From: Pedobacter duraquae
GTDB taxonomy: Bacteria; Bacteroidota; Bacteroidia; Sphingobacteriales; Sphingobacteriaceae
Direction: 5' to 3'
Length of the DNA: 64,000 nucleotides
NCBI RefSeq assembly: GCF_004362245.1
Contig: NZ_SNWM01000005.1
Location: forward strand, 124,001-188,000
Position numbers and translations under genes: made by a program. Below the pieces are notes generated by a model. The model was not told where the DNA came from. It did no database searches and was given only the letters and a program-made list of their open reading frames with translations. Shown here piece after piece: positions 1 to 8,711 of the stretch. Positions within the stretch are counted from its first letter, which is position 1. Every line of letters begins with the position of its first letter.

Positions 1-1586
1 TCAATACCTTCAATGCCAATTCAAGATTGTTTAACAGTGCAGTTGTTGCAACGTTTAGAAAAGACTTTGGTAAATTCAAACCTATTATCCGCATTGGTGG
101 AGATTTAACGGATGATTCTTATCAAACAAACGCACAGTTTGGAACACGTTTTTATCAGGAAAATTATTACAGCATTAACAATACTGACCCAACTACACAA
201 CGTGTGACTTTCAATGACGAGTTAAAGCGTAAAGTAGGTGGTTTTGTAAATGCTGAGTTAGGGTATGCTGACTTTCTGTACCTGACTTTAACCGGTCGCC
301 AGGATTATTCATCTACTCTTCCTGTTAACAACTACAGCTTCTTCTATCCGGCAACCTCATTAAGCTTTGTATTCTCAGAACTTGCACCATTTAAAAAAAT
401 GAGCTGGTTATCCATGGGTAAATTACGTGCTTCATGGGGACAGTCTGGTAAAGATGCGAGAAATGCTTACGTTACTAAAACCAAACTTGTTGCTCAGGGA
501 ACAACGGGTGGGGGTTATGCAACGGATGTAACCGCCGGGAATCCTGATCTTGTAGCTGAGTTTACCACATCTAAAGAAGCAGGTTTTGAAATGGGTTTCC
601 TAAAGAATCGCCTATCAATAGACTTTACATATTACGAGAATGTTTCGGATAAACAAATTACTGCACCACGTTTAAGTTACGGTACTGGAGCTATTCTTGG
701 TTATATTAACAGTGGTAAAATCAGAAACCGTGGGTTTGAGTTATTAGTTAAAGGTACACCAATCCAAAATGAGAACTTCAGTTGGGATATATCTGCAAAC
801 GTAGCCCGTACTCGTGGTAACATTCTGAGTTTGCCAGCAGGACAAGACGTATTTTATCTTTCGGATACCTGGCTTACTGATGATGTGAGAGCACAATACA
901 CTGTTGGATCTTCTATCTCAGCATTTGCGGGACAGAATTATCTCTATAACAATGCCGGTCAGTTATTAATTAACCCAGCAAATGGGATGCCGATTAGGGA
1001 TGCTGTTTTCACACCAATCGGAGATCGTGCACCGGACTTTACTGTGGGTGTAACAAATAGTTTTACGTATAAAAACTTCAATCTTTCGTTCTTGCTTGAT
1101 ATTAGAAAAGGTGGAGATATCTATAATGCAACGGAGCAATATTTGTACGCAAGGGGTTTGTCTAAATTGACGCTCGACAGGGAGGTTCCACGTATCATTC
1201 AAGGCGTATTCAGAGATGGCTTGGAAAATACTGCAAACCCTACAAAAAATAACGTAGTAGTAATTCCTTACATTACAACAAGCTATTATTCGACGTTCTC
1301 CAACACTGCAGATTTCTTGCAGAAGGATGTAAATTGGATCAGGCTGAAAGATGTGACATTGAGTTACAATTTACCAAAGCAGCTTTTTGTAGGAAGCAAA
1401 ACGTTTAAAAGTGTCAATGTATTCGTAACTGGTACAGACTTGCTGATGCTTACAAACTATAATGGTGTAGATCCTCAGGTGAGTGGTTTAAGTGCTGCTG
1501 CTGGTGGTCTTGGTGGATCCGGTATCGACTTCGGAAACATCGGCTTACCAAGAGCATATAATTTTGGAGTTAGAGTAGGATTTTAA
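1..1586 (+). CDS. SusC/RagA-family TonB-dependent outer-membrane receptor, 3' part
   Basis: This is the C-terminal beta-barrel part of a SusC-like receptor, which imports oligomers or chelates across the outer membrane with a SusD lid and TonB energy. The open frame runs in from before base 1 (frame starts at base 3), so the signal peptide, carboxypeptidase-like domain and plug are outside the window. The 520 or so visible residues alternate aromatic and polar strands (for example NFNLSFLLDIRKGGDIYNAT, and FLQKDVNWIRLKDVTLSYNL near the end). The protein ends in GVRVGF, and a terminal aromatic residue is typical of outer-membrane barrels. The susD-type gene starts 11 bases after the stop, so the two are co-transcribed. 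The substrate cannot be told from this part. Confidence 0.93.
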   Translation, partial: NTFNANSRLFNSAVVATFRKDFGKFKPIIRIGGDLTDDSYQTNAQFGTRFYQENYYSINNTDPTTQRVTFNDELKRKVGGFVNAELGYADFLYLTLTGRQDYSSTLPVNNYSFFYPATSLSFVFSELAPFKKMSWLSMGKLRASWGQSGKDARNAYVTKTKLVAQGTTGGGYATDVTAGNPDLVAEFTTSKEAGFEMGFLKNRLSIDFTYYENVSDKQITAPRLSYGTGAILGYINSGKIRNRGFELLVKGTPIQNENFSWDISANVARTRGNILSLPAGQDVFYLSDTWLTDDVRAQYTVGSSISAFAGQNYLYNNAGQLLINPANGMPIRDAVFTPIGDRAPDFTVGVTNSFTYKNFNLSFLLDIRKGGDIYNATEQYLYARGLSKLTLDREVPRIIQGVFRDGLENTANPTKNNVVVIPYITTSYYSTFSNTADFLQKDVNWIRLKDVTLSYNLPKQLFVGSKTFKSVNVFVTGTDLLMLTNYNGVDPQVSGLSAAAGGLGGSGIDFGNIGLPRAYNFGVRVGF

Positions 1587-1597
1587 TTAAGATCAAG

Positions 1598-3151
1598 ATG
1601 AGAAAGATATATATATTATTTTTTGCCTTCGCACTGATGAGTGCAGCGGGCTGTAAAAAGTATTTGGATATTAACACGGATCCGGCTACGCCACAGGATC
1701 CGGATAGCAAGTCACTGACACCTCCTTTGTTTGCACAAATGGAGCGTGGGATTCAGTATGATTCCAGATATGTTGGTGGAGTAATTCAGTACTTTGGCGG
1801 AGCAGTTAACGTAGGTGAGACCCATGGCTGGATCTCAGGTAGTGATGCAGCAGGTGAAATCTGGAGGACTAACTATTATGGACTCGGTGGAAACCTTAAT
1901 TTAATTATTGATAAGTCAACCAGTCAGCAGGAGTGGAACTATGTTGGTATGGCGCAAGCTATGAAAGCATGGAGCTGGCAGACTACAACTGACTACCATG
2001 GAGATATTATTCTGAAACAGGCATTTGAGCCTGGACGTTACGTTTTCGATTACGATCCACAACAAGATGTTTATGCAGAAGTTGTAAGATTGGCTAATGA
2101 GTCTATTAAGAACTTCACGAGAACTGACGGAAATGGGACTGTTGGCAAGATGTCTTCTGCAGATTTAGTTTATCAAGGCGTTAATGCGAAGTGGGTTAAA
2201 TTCAATTATGGCGTTTTGGCAAGGAATGCAAATAATCTGATCAATAAGGCAAATTATGATCCGGCTAAAGTGATTGACTATGTGAATAAATCACTTGAAG
2301 GCAATGCTGATAATTTTATTGTACCTAATGGAGGTACTACAGCTACAAATGGTAACTTCTATGGGCCATTAAGAAACAACTTATCCCTTTATCGTCAAAC
2401 TAGAATGATTGTTGGTTTGCTTGATGGAACAACGTTTACAGGAACTTTAAATCCTACGCTAGATCCAAGAATCCAGACGATGATTACCCCGTTAGCAGAT
2501 GGAACTTATAAAGGGACCTTCCCAGGATCATCAATTGCCTCGGATGGAACACCTTACTTATCCATTCCGAATCCATGGGGTGCACTTAATTCGGTTGTTC
2601 CGGCAGCTGGTCAGGGTAAATATCTGTTTAAGGATGCGGCAGGATTTCCAATTATGACCTATGCTGAAATGCAGTTTATCAAAGCTGAGGCAGCATTTAG
2701 AATGGGTAATAATGCAATGGCTCTAGAGGCATACAAGAATGGTATAAGGGCAAGTATTGAATTTGTAAGTGCTTTAGGTACGGCAATTCCAAGTGCACAA
2801 ATTAGCGCTTACTTAACTAGTGCCGCTGTTAAACAAACTGCAGATGTACTGACATTGAAAGACATCATGTTACAAAAGTATCTGGCCTTGTATGGCTATG
2901 GATTTGTTGAAACATGGTCTGACCTGCGTAAATACCATTACATTTCGGGAGATTCGAAAGGCAATAATCCATATGCTGGCGTGTTTGTTTTCCCTACAAC
3001 TTTCTATGTTGATAATGGCGGAAAACCTGCACAAAGATACCGTCCGCGTTACAACTCAGAGTACCTTTGGAATACCGCTGCATTGAGAAAAATTGGTGGT
3101 TTAGATAACGATTACCATACTAAATTGATGTGGTTTACAGAAACTAACTAG
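1598..3151 (+). CDS. SusD/RagB-like surface lipoprotein
   Basis: This is the substrate-binding lid partner of the SusC-like receptor just upstream. The 517-residue protein starts with a lipoprotein signal peptide (hydrophobic stretch, then SAAGC with the lipidated Cys near residue 19) followed by KKYLDINTDP, a stretch typical of the SusD_2-type group. The helical TPR-like core is represented by MTYAEMQFIKAEAAFRMGN near residue 355, where the family packs its ligand platform. Length fits the family (about 480-600). It sits 11 bases after susC and 5 bases before the DUF4397 gene. No glycosidase or peptidase lies beside it in the window, so I cannot assign glycan, peptide or metal-chelate substrates. 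Confidence 0.93.
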   Translation: MRKIYILFFAFALMSAAGCKKYLDINTDPATPQDPDSKSLTPPLFAQMERGIQYDSRYVGGVIQYFGGAVNVGETHGWISGSDAAGEIWRTNYYGLGGNLNLIIDKSTSQQEWNYVGMAQAMKAWSWQTTTDYHGDIILKQAFEPGRYVFDYDPQQDVYAEVVRLANESIKNFTRTDGNGTVGKMSSADLVYQGVNAKWVKFNYGVLARNANNLINKANYDPAKVIDYVNKSLEGNADNFIVPNGGTTATNGNFYGPLRNNLSLYRQTRMIVGLLDGTTFTGTLNPTLDPRIQTMITPLADGTYKGTFPGSSIASDGTPYLSIPNPWGALNSVVPAAGQGKYLFKDAAGFPIMTYAEMQFIKAEAAFRMGNNAMALEAYKNGIRASIEFVSALGTAIPSAQISAYLTSAAVKQTADVLTLKDIMLQKYLALYGYGFVETWSDLRKYHYISGDSKGNNPYAGVFVFPTTFYVDNGGKPAQRYRPRYNSEYLWNTAALRKIGGLDNDYHTKLMWFTETN

Positions 3152-3156
3152 AAGAT

Positions 3157-3945
3157 ATGAAAAGAATTATATATTTAATTGTGGTTAGTATTGGACTATT
3201 AACCTCATGTAAAAAACAAGAACTTGTTGAAACCACAGTTTATGAAAAGATTCAACCTGCAGATCCGAAATATTCGTTTTTTAAAGTAGTGAATTTGTCG
3301 GCTGGTAGCCCTGCGGTAAACTATTTTCTTGATGGAACCAAGTCCTCGGGATTATATTCGACTACAGGAGTAGAGGGTGGAGTTGTTTTTAATGGTCTTT
3401 TTCCAAGCACAGGTTACGCAGTAACAACTCCAGGTAATCATACGCTTTCGGCTAAGCTTACTACTGCTGCAGTACCAGTAGCAGACCGTGGACTGGAAGT
3501 TTTTACTTCGCCGTACAATATGGCACCGGGAAAATACTACACGATAGTTACAGGTGGTGTTTATAACACGACTTCGAAAAAGATTGAGTCGTCCCTAGTA
3601 TTCGAGGATACAAAAATTGCACTTGATACGTCAAAGATATTTATCCGTTTTGCCAATTTGTATACAGGTAGCCCAAATGTTGATCTGATCCAAACATTTG
3701 GAGGGGTATCAACCAAGATTGCGACAAATGTTGCATTTGGTAAGACTTCGGACTTTGCAAGTATGCCCAACCCAGGTAAGGCAAATGTTTATTCAATTAC
3801 AAACTCTGCAACAGGAGCAGTTGTTGCCAGTTTCACTACTGCAATTACTTTAGTAAAAGGTACAGCAGTTACCCTGTATCTAAGGGGTGTGGCTGGTAAT
3901 GCTACTTATCCTCCGGCTTTTACTTTTTGGACGACATTTTATTAA
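3157..3945 (+). CDS. DUF4397 domain lipoprotein
   Basis: This is a 262-residue predicted lipoprotein whose signal peptide ends in LLTSC near residue 18. The body holds two repeats of the DUF4397 type: one starts near SFFKVVNLSAGSPAVNYFLD (about residues 41-60) and a second at IRFANLYTGSPNVDLI (about 160-175). Each consists of short beta strands with the pattern 'N-x-S/Y-x-GSP-x-V'. DUF4397 proteins are beta-sandwich envelope proteins of unknown role, and in Bacteroidota they often follow SusCD pairs. Being third in this operon, it is probably an accessory surface protein of the same uptake system. That role is inferred from position only. Confidence 0.85.
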   Translation: MKRIIYLIVVSIGLLTSCKKQELVETTVYEKIQPADPKYSFFKVVNLSAGSPAVNYFLDGTKSSGLYSTTGVEGGVVFNGLFPSTGYAVTTPGNHTLSAKLTTAAVPVADRGLEVFTSPYNMAPGKYYTIVTGGVYNTTSKKIESSLVFEDTKIALDTSKIFIRFANLYTGSPNVDLIQTFGGVSTKIATNVAFGKTSDFASMPNPGKANVYSITNSATGAVVASFTTAITLVKGTAVTLYLRGVAGNATYPPAFTFWTTFY

Positions 3946-3964
3946 GAAAAAATATTTTAATTTT

Positions 3965-3994
3965 AAGCCAGGTCAAATCGACCTGGCTTTTTTT
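3965..3994 (+). terminator. Intrinsic terminator of the SusCD operon
   Basis: A perfect 9-bp stem (AGCCAGGTC paired with GACCTGGCT, loop AAATC) is followed directly by a T run. It starts 20 bases after the stop of the DUF4397 gene and separates this operon from the beta-helix gene. Confidence 0.93.
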
Positions 3995-4015
3995 ATTATC
4001 TAAAATAACTGCGCC

Positions 4016-6403
4016 ATGCGTAAGCTCATGTTTTCTTTTCTGCTGTTGACCGCTGTAGTTGCAAAAGCTGCTACAATCACAGTTACATCCAAAGAAGACT
4101 CTGGACCTGGTACCTTAAGGAGCGCTATTGAACAGGCAAATGCAAATAGTACAAGTGCTGATATTATTCAATTTAGTTTGCCAGGCAGTACTGCAGCAGA
4201 TGTTACTATAAGCTTGCTTAGTGATCTGCCAGCTTTAACTTCTAATATTGTTATTGATGGTACGACACAACCCTTTTCGGCTTTGCTGAATACGAATATC
4301 AGGGTAGTGCTGACACGCGGGACGACAGACTATATAAATGGGATCATAGTTGCTGACGTGAGCAATATAGAAATTTACGGTATGCTTTTCAGAGGATTCC
4401 GGGCAGACCCACAAGGGCCTATTTCGGAAAAAAAGGGTGGCATCTATTTATTTCATTCATCAAATATAAAAATCGGCGCACCTAGTAAACCCAACTGTTT
4501 TACTGGTAGCTATGCTGGTATTTTAGCGCCTTACGCTACAACGACTCAGTTTCTCGATAATCTTATTATCGCATCAAATATTTTTGGTATGACGGAAGAT
4601 GGGCGGGCTGCAGCACCCAATGAATCAGGGATAGATATTAGTTTTATGCGCAATGGATTGATTGGAGGAAATACAATTGCCGAAGGCAATCGCTTTGGAG
4701 CAAACACCAGTAATGGTATTGCACTTGGTGCTGCGGAAGAAACAATCAACGTCTTAAACAATGTTATCGGGCTGGACGGGCAATCTGGTGTTATATCATC
4801 AAATGCAGCCAATGGAATTTACGTAAATGGTATCGGTAGCAAGCCGAAGATTGTGGGAAACTTGATTGTGGGGCAGGCAACAGGAATCTTAGTGAGTAAT
4901 GTCGGGGCTGGCTTTCAAATTAGTAACAACAGAATTGGAACTGGTGCTGCGGGAACAGAAAATTTCGGCAATAATAGAGGAGTTTATATCGCTACCTCTC
5001 AGGCCGGCGTAATTGGCGGTGCCAACGCTTCGGATGCAAACATCATCGCCTATAACAAAACGGGGATTTTTATCGAAGTCTCTTACCCCATATCCATATT
5101 AAGAAATAGCATATACTGCAACACAGAAAATGCGATTTCCTTTAAAGATTTGCCAACAGGCAAGTCGGTAACACAGTCGAGAATCTCGACGATTACTTCG
5201 GCCGGGGCTTCCGGAACATATCTTCCCAATAGCAAAATTGAACTATTTTATGATGATACCTGCCCGGATTGTCAAGGTAAAACCTGGATTGCAACAATTC
5301 CAACTGGAGCCGATGGAAGGTGGAATTATACAGGTACTTTGACAGCAGGGATCACCAGCCTGGGTACAAACGCCGACGGTGCAACTGCATCATTTTCGAG
5401 GCCAAAATTGTCAGATCAGAATAAATTGATCACCGGTACGACATGTGGAGGTGCAGGGGGAAGTATCAGTAATGTAACGATTACAGACGCGACTACTTTT
5501 ACCTGGTACAATGCTGCCGGCGCTATTGTTGGTAGAAACAGTAGCCTGGCTAACGTTCCGGCTGGGGTCTACTATCTGATTGCGGGACAACCGGGCGCAT
5601 GTATGTTGCAAAGCCCGGATTATACCATTCCTAATGTCGATCTCGTATATAAAGCAAAGGCAAATGTTACCGCCGCTAATTGCGAAAAGAACAATGGGAG
5701 CATATTGGTGACCGGGTACGATAATGCTGTGCCGACACAACTTACCTGGCGTAATGAAAGTGGCGCTGTTGTGGGTAATCAAGCGTTACTATCTGGGATT
5801 TCTAAAGGGGTGTATACACTCACTGCTTCTAACGGCGCCAGATGTAGCAATGTCGCAGGTGTTTTTACTGTCGGAGAAGTTAAGCCCCCCATCTTGGATT
5901 TAAAAGACTTGGCACAGACGGTAAGTTGTGATGGTAAAATTATAACCGTTAAGGGAATCGTCTTATCAGGTACTACAGCACCATATAAATACGCCTGGTT
6001 TAATTCGGCGCATCAGCAAGTGTATAATAACCTTAATCTGACCGGTGTAATTCCCGGTAATTATGAGCTCGTTGTTACCGACGTAAATGGATGTGTACTC
6101 AGCAGTGGAATCCTTGATTTTACCGATACCAGTAACCGCAGTCTTAAAGTACCGAATGCGTTCTCTCCAAATGGGGACACCAGTAATGACACCTGGAAAA
6201 TTGAGGGGGCGGCAAATTATCCTACAGCAGAGTTTTCGGTATTCAATCGCAATGGCGAGCGTGTATTTTATTCAAAGGGCTATGCAACAGATTTTGATGG
6301 GCAGTTTAACGGTAAGCCACTGCCGATTGGCGTTTATTATTATATCATCGACCTTAAAACTGATTGCCCGAAGTTAAATGGTAGCTTAACATTGATCAGA
6401 TAA
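4016..6403 (+). CDS. Secreted parallel beta-helix protein with T9SS type B (CHU_C) sorting domain
   Basis: This 795-residue protein has a cleavable signal peptide (about residues 1-18, ending AKA). Residues about 20-400 form a right-handed beta-helix-like region with many N-rich turns (NNVIGL, NLIVGQATGILVSN, NRIGTG), of the kind seen in pectin-lyase-like folds and CSLREA-type cell-surface proteins. Residues about 460-700 hold several short Ig/SprB-like repeats. The last 85 residues are a gliding-motility-type C-terminal domain (VPNAFSPNGD, then FNRNGERVF, GVYYYIIDLK), the signal that sends proteins through the type IX system. It is monocistronic between a terminator and the next promoter. 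I see no catalytic motif, so an adhesin or surface role is more likely than an enzyme, but this is inference. Confidence 0.85.
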   Translation: MRKLMFSFLLLTAVVAKAATITVTSKEDSGPGTLRSAIEQANANSTSADIIQFSLPGSTAADVTISLLSDLPALTSNIVIDGTTQPFSALLNTNIRVVLTRGTTDYINGIIVADVSNIEIYGMLFRGFRADPQGPISEKKGGIYLFHSSNIKIGAPSKPNCFTGSYAGILAPYATTTQFLDNLIIASNIFGMTEDGRAAAPNESGIDISFMRNGLIGGNTIAEGNRFGANTSNGIALGAAEETINVLNNVIGLDGQSGVISSNAANGIYVNGIGSKPKIVGNLIVGQATGILVSNVGAGFQISNNRIGTGAAGTENFGNNRGVYIATSQAGVIGGANASDANIIAYNKTGIFIEVSYPISILRNSIYCNTENAISFKDLPTGKSVTQSRISTITSAGASGTYLPNSKIELFYDDTCPDCQGKTWIATIPTGADGRWNYTGTLTAGITSLGTNADGATASFSRPKLSDQNKLITGTTCGGAGGSISNVTITDATTFTWYNAAGAIVGRNSSLANVPAGVYYLIAGQPGACMLQSPDYTIPNVDLVYKAKANVTAANCEKNNGSILVTGYDNAVPTQLTWRNESGAVVGNQALLSGISKGVYTLTASNGARCSNVAGVFTVGEVKPPILDLKDLAQTVSCDGKIITVKGIVLSGTTAPYKYAWFNSAHQQVYNNLNLTGVIPGNYELVVTDVNGCVLSSGILDFTDTSNRSLKVPNAFSPNGDTSNDTWKIEGAANYPTAEFSVFNRNGERVFYSKGYATDFDGQFNGKPLPIGVYYYIIDLKTDCPKLNGSLTLIR

Positions 6404-6448
6404 TCATGTTACATACGCAGATGCCTAACATTGTGCGGATTTTTTTCT

Positions 6449-6456
6449 TATTTTTG
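6449..6456 (+). promoter_or_regulatory. Candidate promoter -7 element for the 6473 gene and protease
   Basis: TATTTTTG matches the Bacteroidota -7 consensus TAnnTTTG and lies 17 bases before the ATG at 6473. No TTG sits at the ideal spacing; the nearest, at 6431, is 15 bases upstream. Confidence 0.55.
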
Positions 6457-6472
6457 TATCAAAGAACAGACT

Positions 6473-6688
6473 ATGGCAAGCTTTACACTTACACCGGAAA
6501 CCGCTCAGAAAGTAAAAATTAAGTTTCTGAGAAAATACAGGGATCTTGTCCAGAATGATATCGCGTTTACCCCTGGTGATGAGGAACGTCTGGTAGAAGA
6601 GCTGATTGTCTTGACAAAAAGAGACCGTAAATACATAGAGTTTACCATTAACAAAGCACTTGCGGATCCGCAGGGCAACAGACTATAA
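6473..6688 (+). CDS. Small protein of unknown function, 71 aa, overlapping the protease gene
   Basis: I do not recognise this family. The frame is open from a TTG at 6431, but the ATG at 6473 is the better start: it follows the promoter-like element closely and the upstream residues look non-coding. The protein is soluble, charged and probably helical (TPETAQKVKIKFLRKYRDLV, then EERLVEELIVLTKRDRKYIE), with no signal peptide or membrane segment. Its TAA stop overlaps the ATG of the S41 protease gene (TAATG at 6686-6690), so translation is probably coupled and the two products are likely made together. A functional link to the protease is inferred from this overlap only. Confidence 0.75.
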   Translation: MASFTLTPETAQKVKIKFLRKYRDLVQNDIAFTPGDEERLVEELIVLTKRDRKYIEFTINKALADPQGNRL

Positions 6689-8379
6689 TGAGAGCCTGGA
6701 AACCTGCAGTCGCACTGGCCTTGCTTGCAAGTGCCTCCCTAGGCTGGTCTTTTAAGGAAGACCTGTTTCAGGTTTCCAAAAATCTAGATATTTTTGCTTC
6801 CCTCTATAAGGAAGTAAGCATCAACTACGTAGACGAAACCAACCCGTCTGACTTGATGAAAACAGGGATAGACGCCATGCTCGACAACTTGGATCCCTAT
6901 ACAGAATACATTCCCGAATCTGAGATTGAAGATTACAAACTCAAGTATGTAAGTACGCAGTTTGGTGGTATTGGTGCCAGTACCGTATTTGTTGATGGCA
7001 AGTTATACGTAAATGAAATAACTGAAGGTTATCCTGCAAACAAACAAGATATCCGTGCCGGTGATCAGTTTGTGAAGATTAATGGCGTTGACGTAAAAGG
7101 AAAAGACCGGACGCAGATTAGTCAGCTGCTGCGGGGGCCAAGAAATTCTGCTTTAGATCTTGTTATCATTCGTGACGGGAGCGTACTGAACAAGCATTTA
7201 GTTAGGGAAGAGATTAAACTGCCTAATGTTGTTTATTCGGCAATGACCGGGCAGGTGGGCTATATCAGGTTGGATAAATTCCTTGAAAACTCCGCTCAGG
7301 AGGTGAAGGATGCCACACAGGAATTGCTCAAACAAAACCCTAAAGGACTCATATTAGATCTCCGTTATAACGGTGGTGGGATTTTGCAGGAAGCGGTAAA
7401 AATTGTGAATCTATTCGTGCCTAAAGATGTACTTGTTGTTACTCAACGTGGACGTAATCCAGAAAAAACCATTGCCTACAGGACAGCATTTCAGCCTATG
7501 GCGGAAAGCGTGCCGTTGGTAGTGCTTGTTGGCGGTTCTTCTGCATCAGCATCAGAAATTGTTGCTGGAGCGTTGCAGGATCTCGATAGGGCCGTTGTTG
7601 TTGGTCAACGTTCATATGGTAAGGGATTGGTCCAACAAACCTTTACATTGCCCTACAATAGCCTGGTAAAGGTTACTGTGGCGAAATATTTTACCCCCTC
7701 TGGCAGATGCATTCAGGAGATCGATTATTCGCATAAAAATGCCAACGGAGCACGTGATAAATTTGCAGATTCATTAATCAAGAAATTCAATACAAAAAGC
7801 GGCAGGGCTGTTTACGATGGAAAAGGGATATATCCCGATGTTGTGGTGTCGGCTGAGAAGTTGCACCCGATAACAATTGCTTTGTTGAATAAAAACATGT
7901 TCTTCGATTATGCAAATAGCTATAGAAAGAATCATGCTGAAATTGGTGCAGCGACCGAATTTAAAATAACCGATGGGGATTACACTCAATTTGTGAATTC
8001 ATTGGCAACAAAAGACTTTGATTACACATCTACGTCTGAACGCTTACTTGGAGATTTGAAAGCCGAGACAGAGAAAGAGCATAAATCAGCACTACTTAAG
8101 TCTGATCTTGACGACCTTAAAGCTAAAATGGGCAGTGCAAAGAAAACGGAATTGCTGACCTATAAACCAGAGATCAAGAAAATGCTGGAAACCCAGATTG
8201 TAAGCAGGTATTTCTATGAGAAGGGTAGGATACAGCAGGCGTTTCAGTATGATCAGGAGCTCGGAGCTGCAAAATCTATCTTAACGGATTCACCTAAAAT
8301 GCTCGCTATTTTGAAAGGGGAAGGGGCATTTAAAACTATCGGCGAGCCCGGCAAAACAATTGCAGGGCTCGATAAATAG
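6688..8379 (+). CDS. S41-family C-terminal processing protease (CtpA/Prc-like)
   Basis: This is a serine protease of the periplasm or inner membrane that cuts proteins near their C termini. The 563-residue protein has an N-terminal hydrophobic segment (residues about 7-20), a PDZ domain near 85-165 (QFGGIGAS, then IRAGDQFVKINGVDVKGKD), and the S41 core. The catalytic Ser/Lys pair is visible: Ser287 in the SASASE motif and Lys312 in SYGKG, with the 25-residue spacing usual for the family. The C-terminal 170 residues are a helical extension common in Bacteroidota members. The ATG overlaps the stop of the small upstream gene. Its stop is 3 bases from the convergent ferredoxin gene, with no clear terminator between. 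Confidence 0.92.
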   Translation: MRAWKPAVALALLASASLGWSFKEDLFQVSKNLDIFASLYKEVSINYVDETNPSDLMKTGIDAMLDNLDPYTEYIPESEIEDYKLKYVSTQFGGIGASTVFVDGKLYVNEITEGYPANKQDIRAGDQFVKINGVDVKGKDRTQISQLLRGPRNSALDLVIIRDGSVLNKHLVREEIKLPNVVYSAMTGQVGYIRLDKFLENSAQEVKDATQELLKQNPKGLILDLRYNGGGILQEAVKIVNLFVPKDVLVVTQRGRNPEKTIAYRTAFQPMAESVPLVVLVGGSSASASEIVAGALQDLDRAVVVGQRSYGKGLVQQTFTLPYNSLVKVTVAKYFTPSGRCIQEIDYSHKNANGARDKFADSLIKKFNTKSGRAVYDGKGIYPDVVVSAEKLHPITIALLNKNMFFDYANSYRKNHAEIGAATEFKITDGDYTQFVNSLATKDFDYTSTSERLLGDLKAETEKEHKSALLKSDLDDLKAKMGSAKKTELLTYKPEIKKMLETQIVSRYFYEKGRIQQAFQYDQELGAAKSILTDSPKMLAILKGEGAFKTIGEPGKTIAGLDK

Positions 8380-8382
8380 TTT

Positions 8383-8709
8383 TTATTCTCCGTGTAGTTT
8401 GACCACCAAGCCATCCATTTCTGGGCTCAGCCTTAACTGACAAGCAAGTCTGGAATTAGGTAGCAAGTCTGGAAGCGTATCCAGCATGGCATACTCATCG
8501 TCAGACATCTCATTTAATTTTTCTTCACCTTCAAGCACATCTACACAGCAGGTGGCACATAATGCCATCCCGCCGCAAGTAGCCAGGATATCATACTCGC
8601 AGGCTTTAAGAAACTCCATTAAACTCAACCCCATATCTACAGGGGCCTCAAGTGCAGTCAATGTGCCGTCAGGATTCTGAACGCTAACCGTAATGTTATT
8701 GTCTTCCAT
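8383..8709 (-). CDS. [2Fe-2S] ferredoxin, adrenodoxin-like
   Basis: This 108-residue electron carrier holds a plant/adrenodoxin-type [2Fe-2S] site. The cysteine pattern is CGGMALCATC (Cys-x5-Cys-x2-Cys), with the fourth ligand in SRLACQL about 35 residues later. The acidic stretch EGEEKLNEMSDDE resembles the partner-binding region of adrenodoxin-type ferredoxins. It lies 2 bases downstream of the ferredoxin reductase gene on the same strand, so the two very likely form a redox pair (NADPH to flavin to ferredoxin). The final electron acceptor is not encoded nearby. Confidence 0.92.
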   Translation of the reverse strand: MEDNNITVSVQNPDGTLTALEAPVDMGLSLMEFLKACEYDILATCGGMALCATCCVDVLEGEEKLNEMSDDEYAMLDTLPDLLPNSRLACQLRLSPEMDGLVVKLHGE

Positions 8710-8711
8710 GC

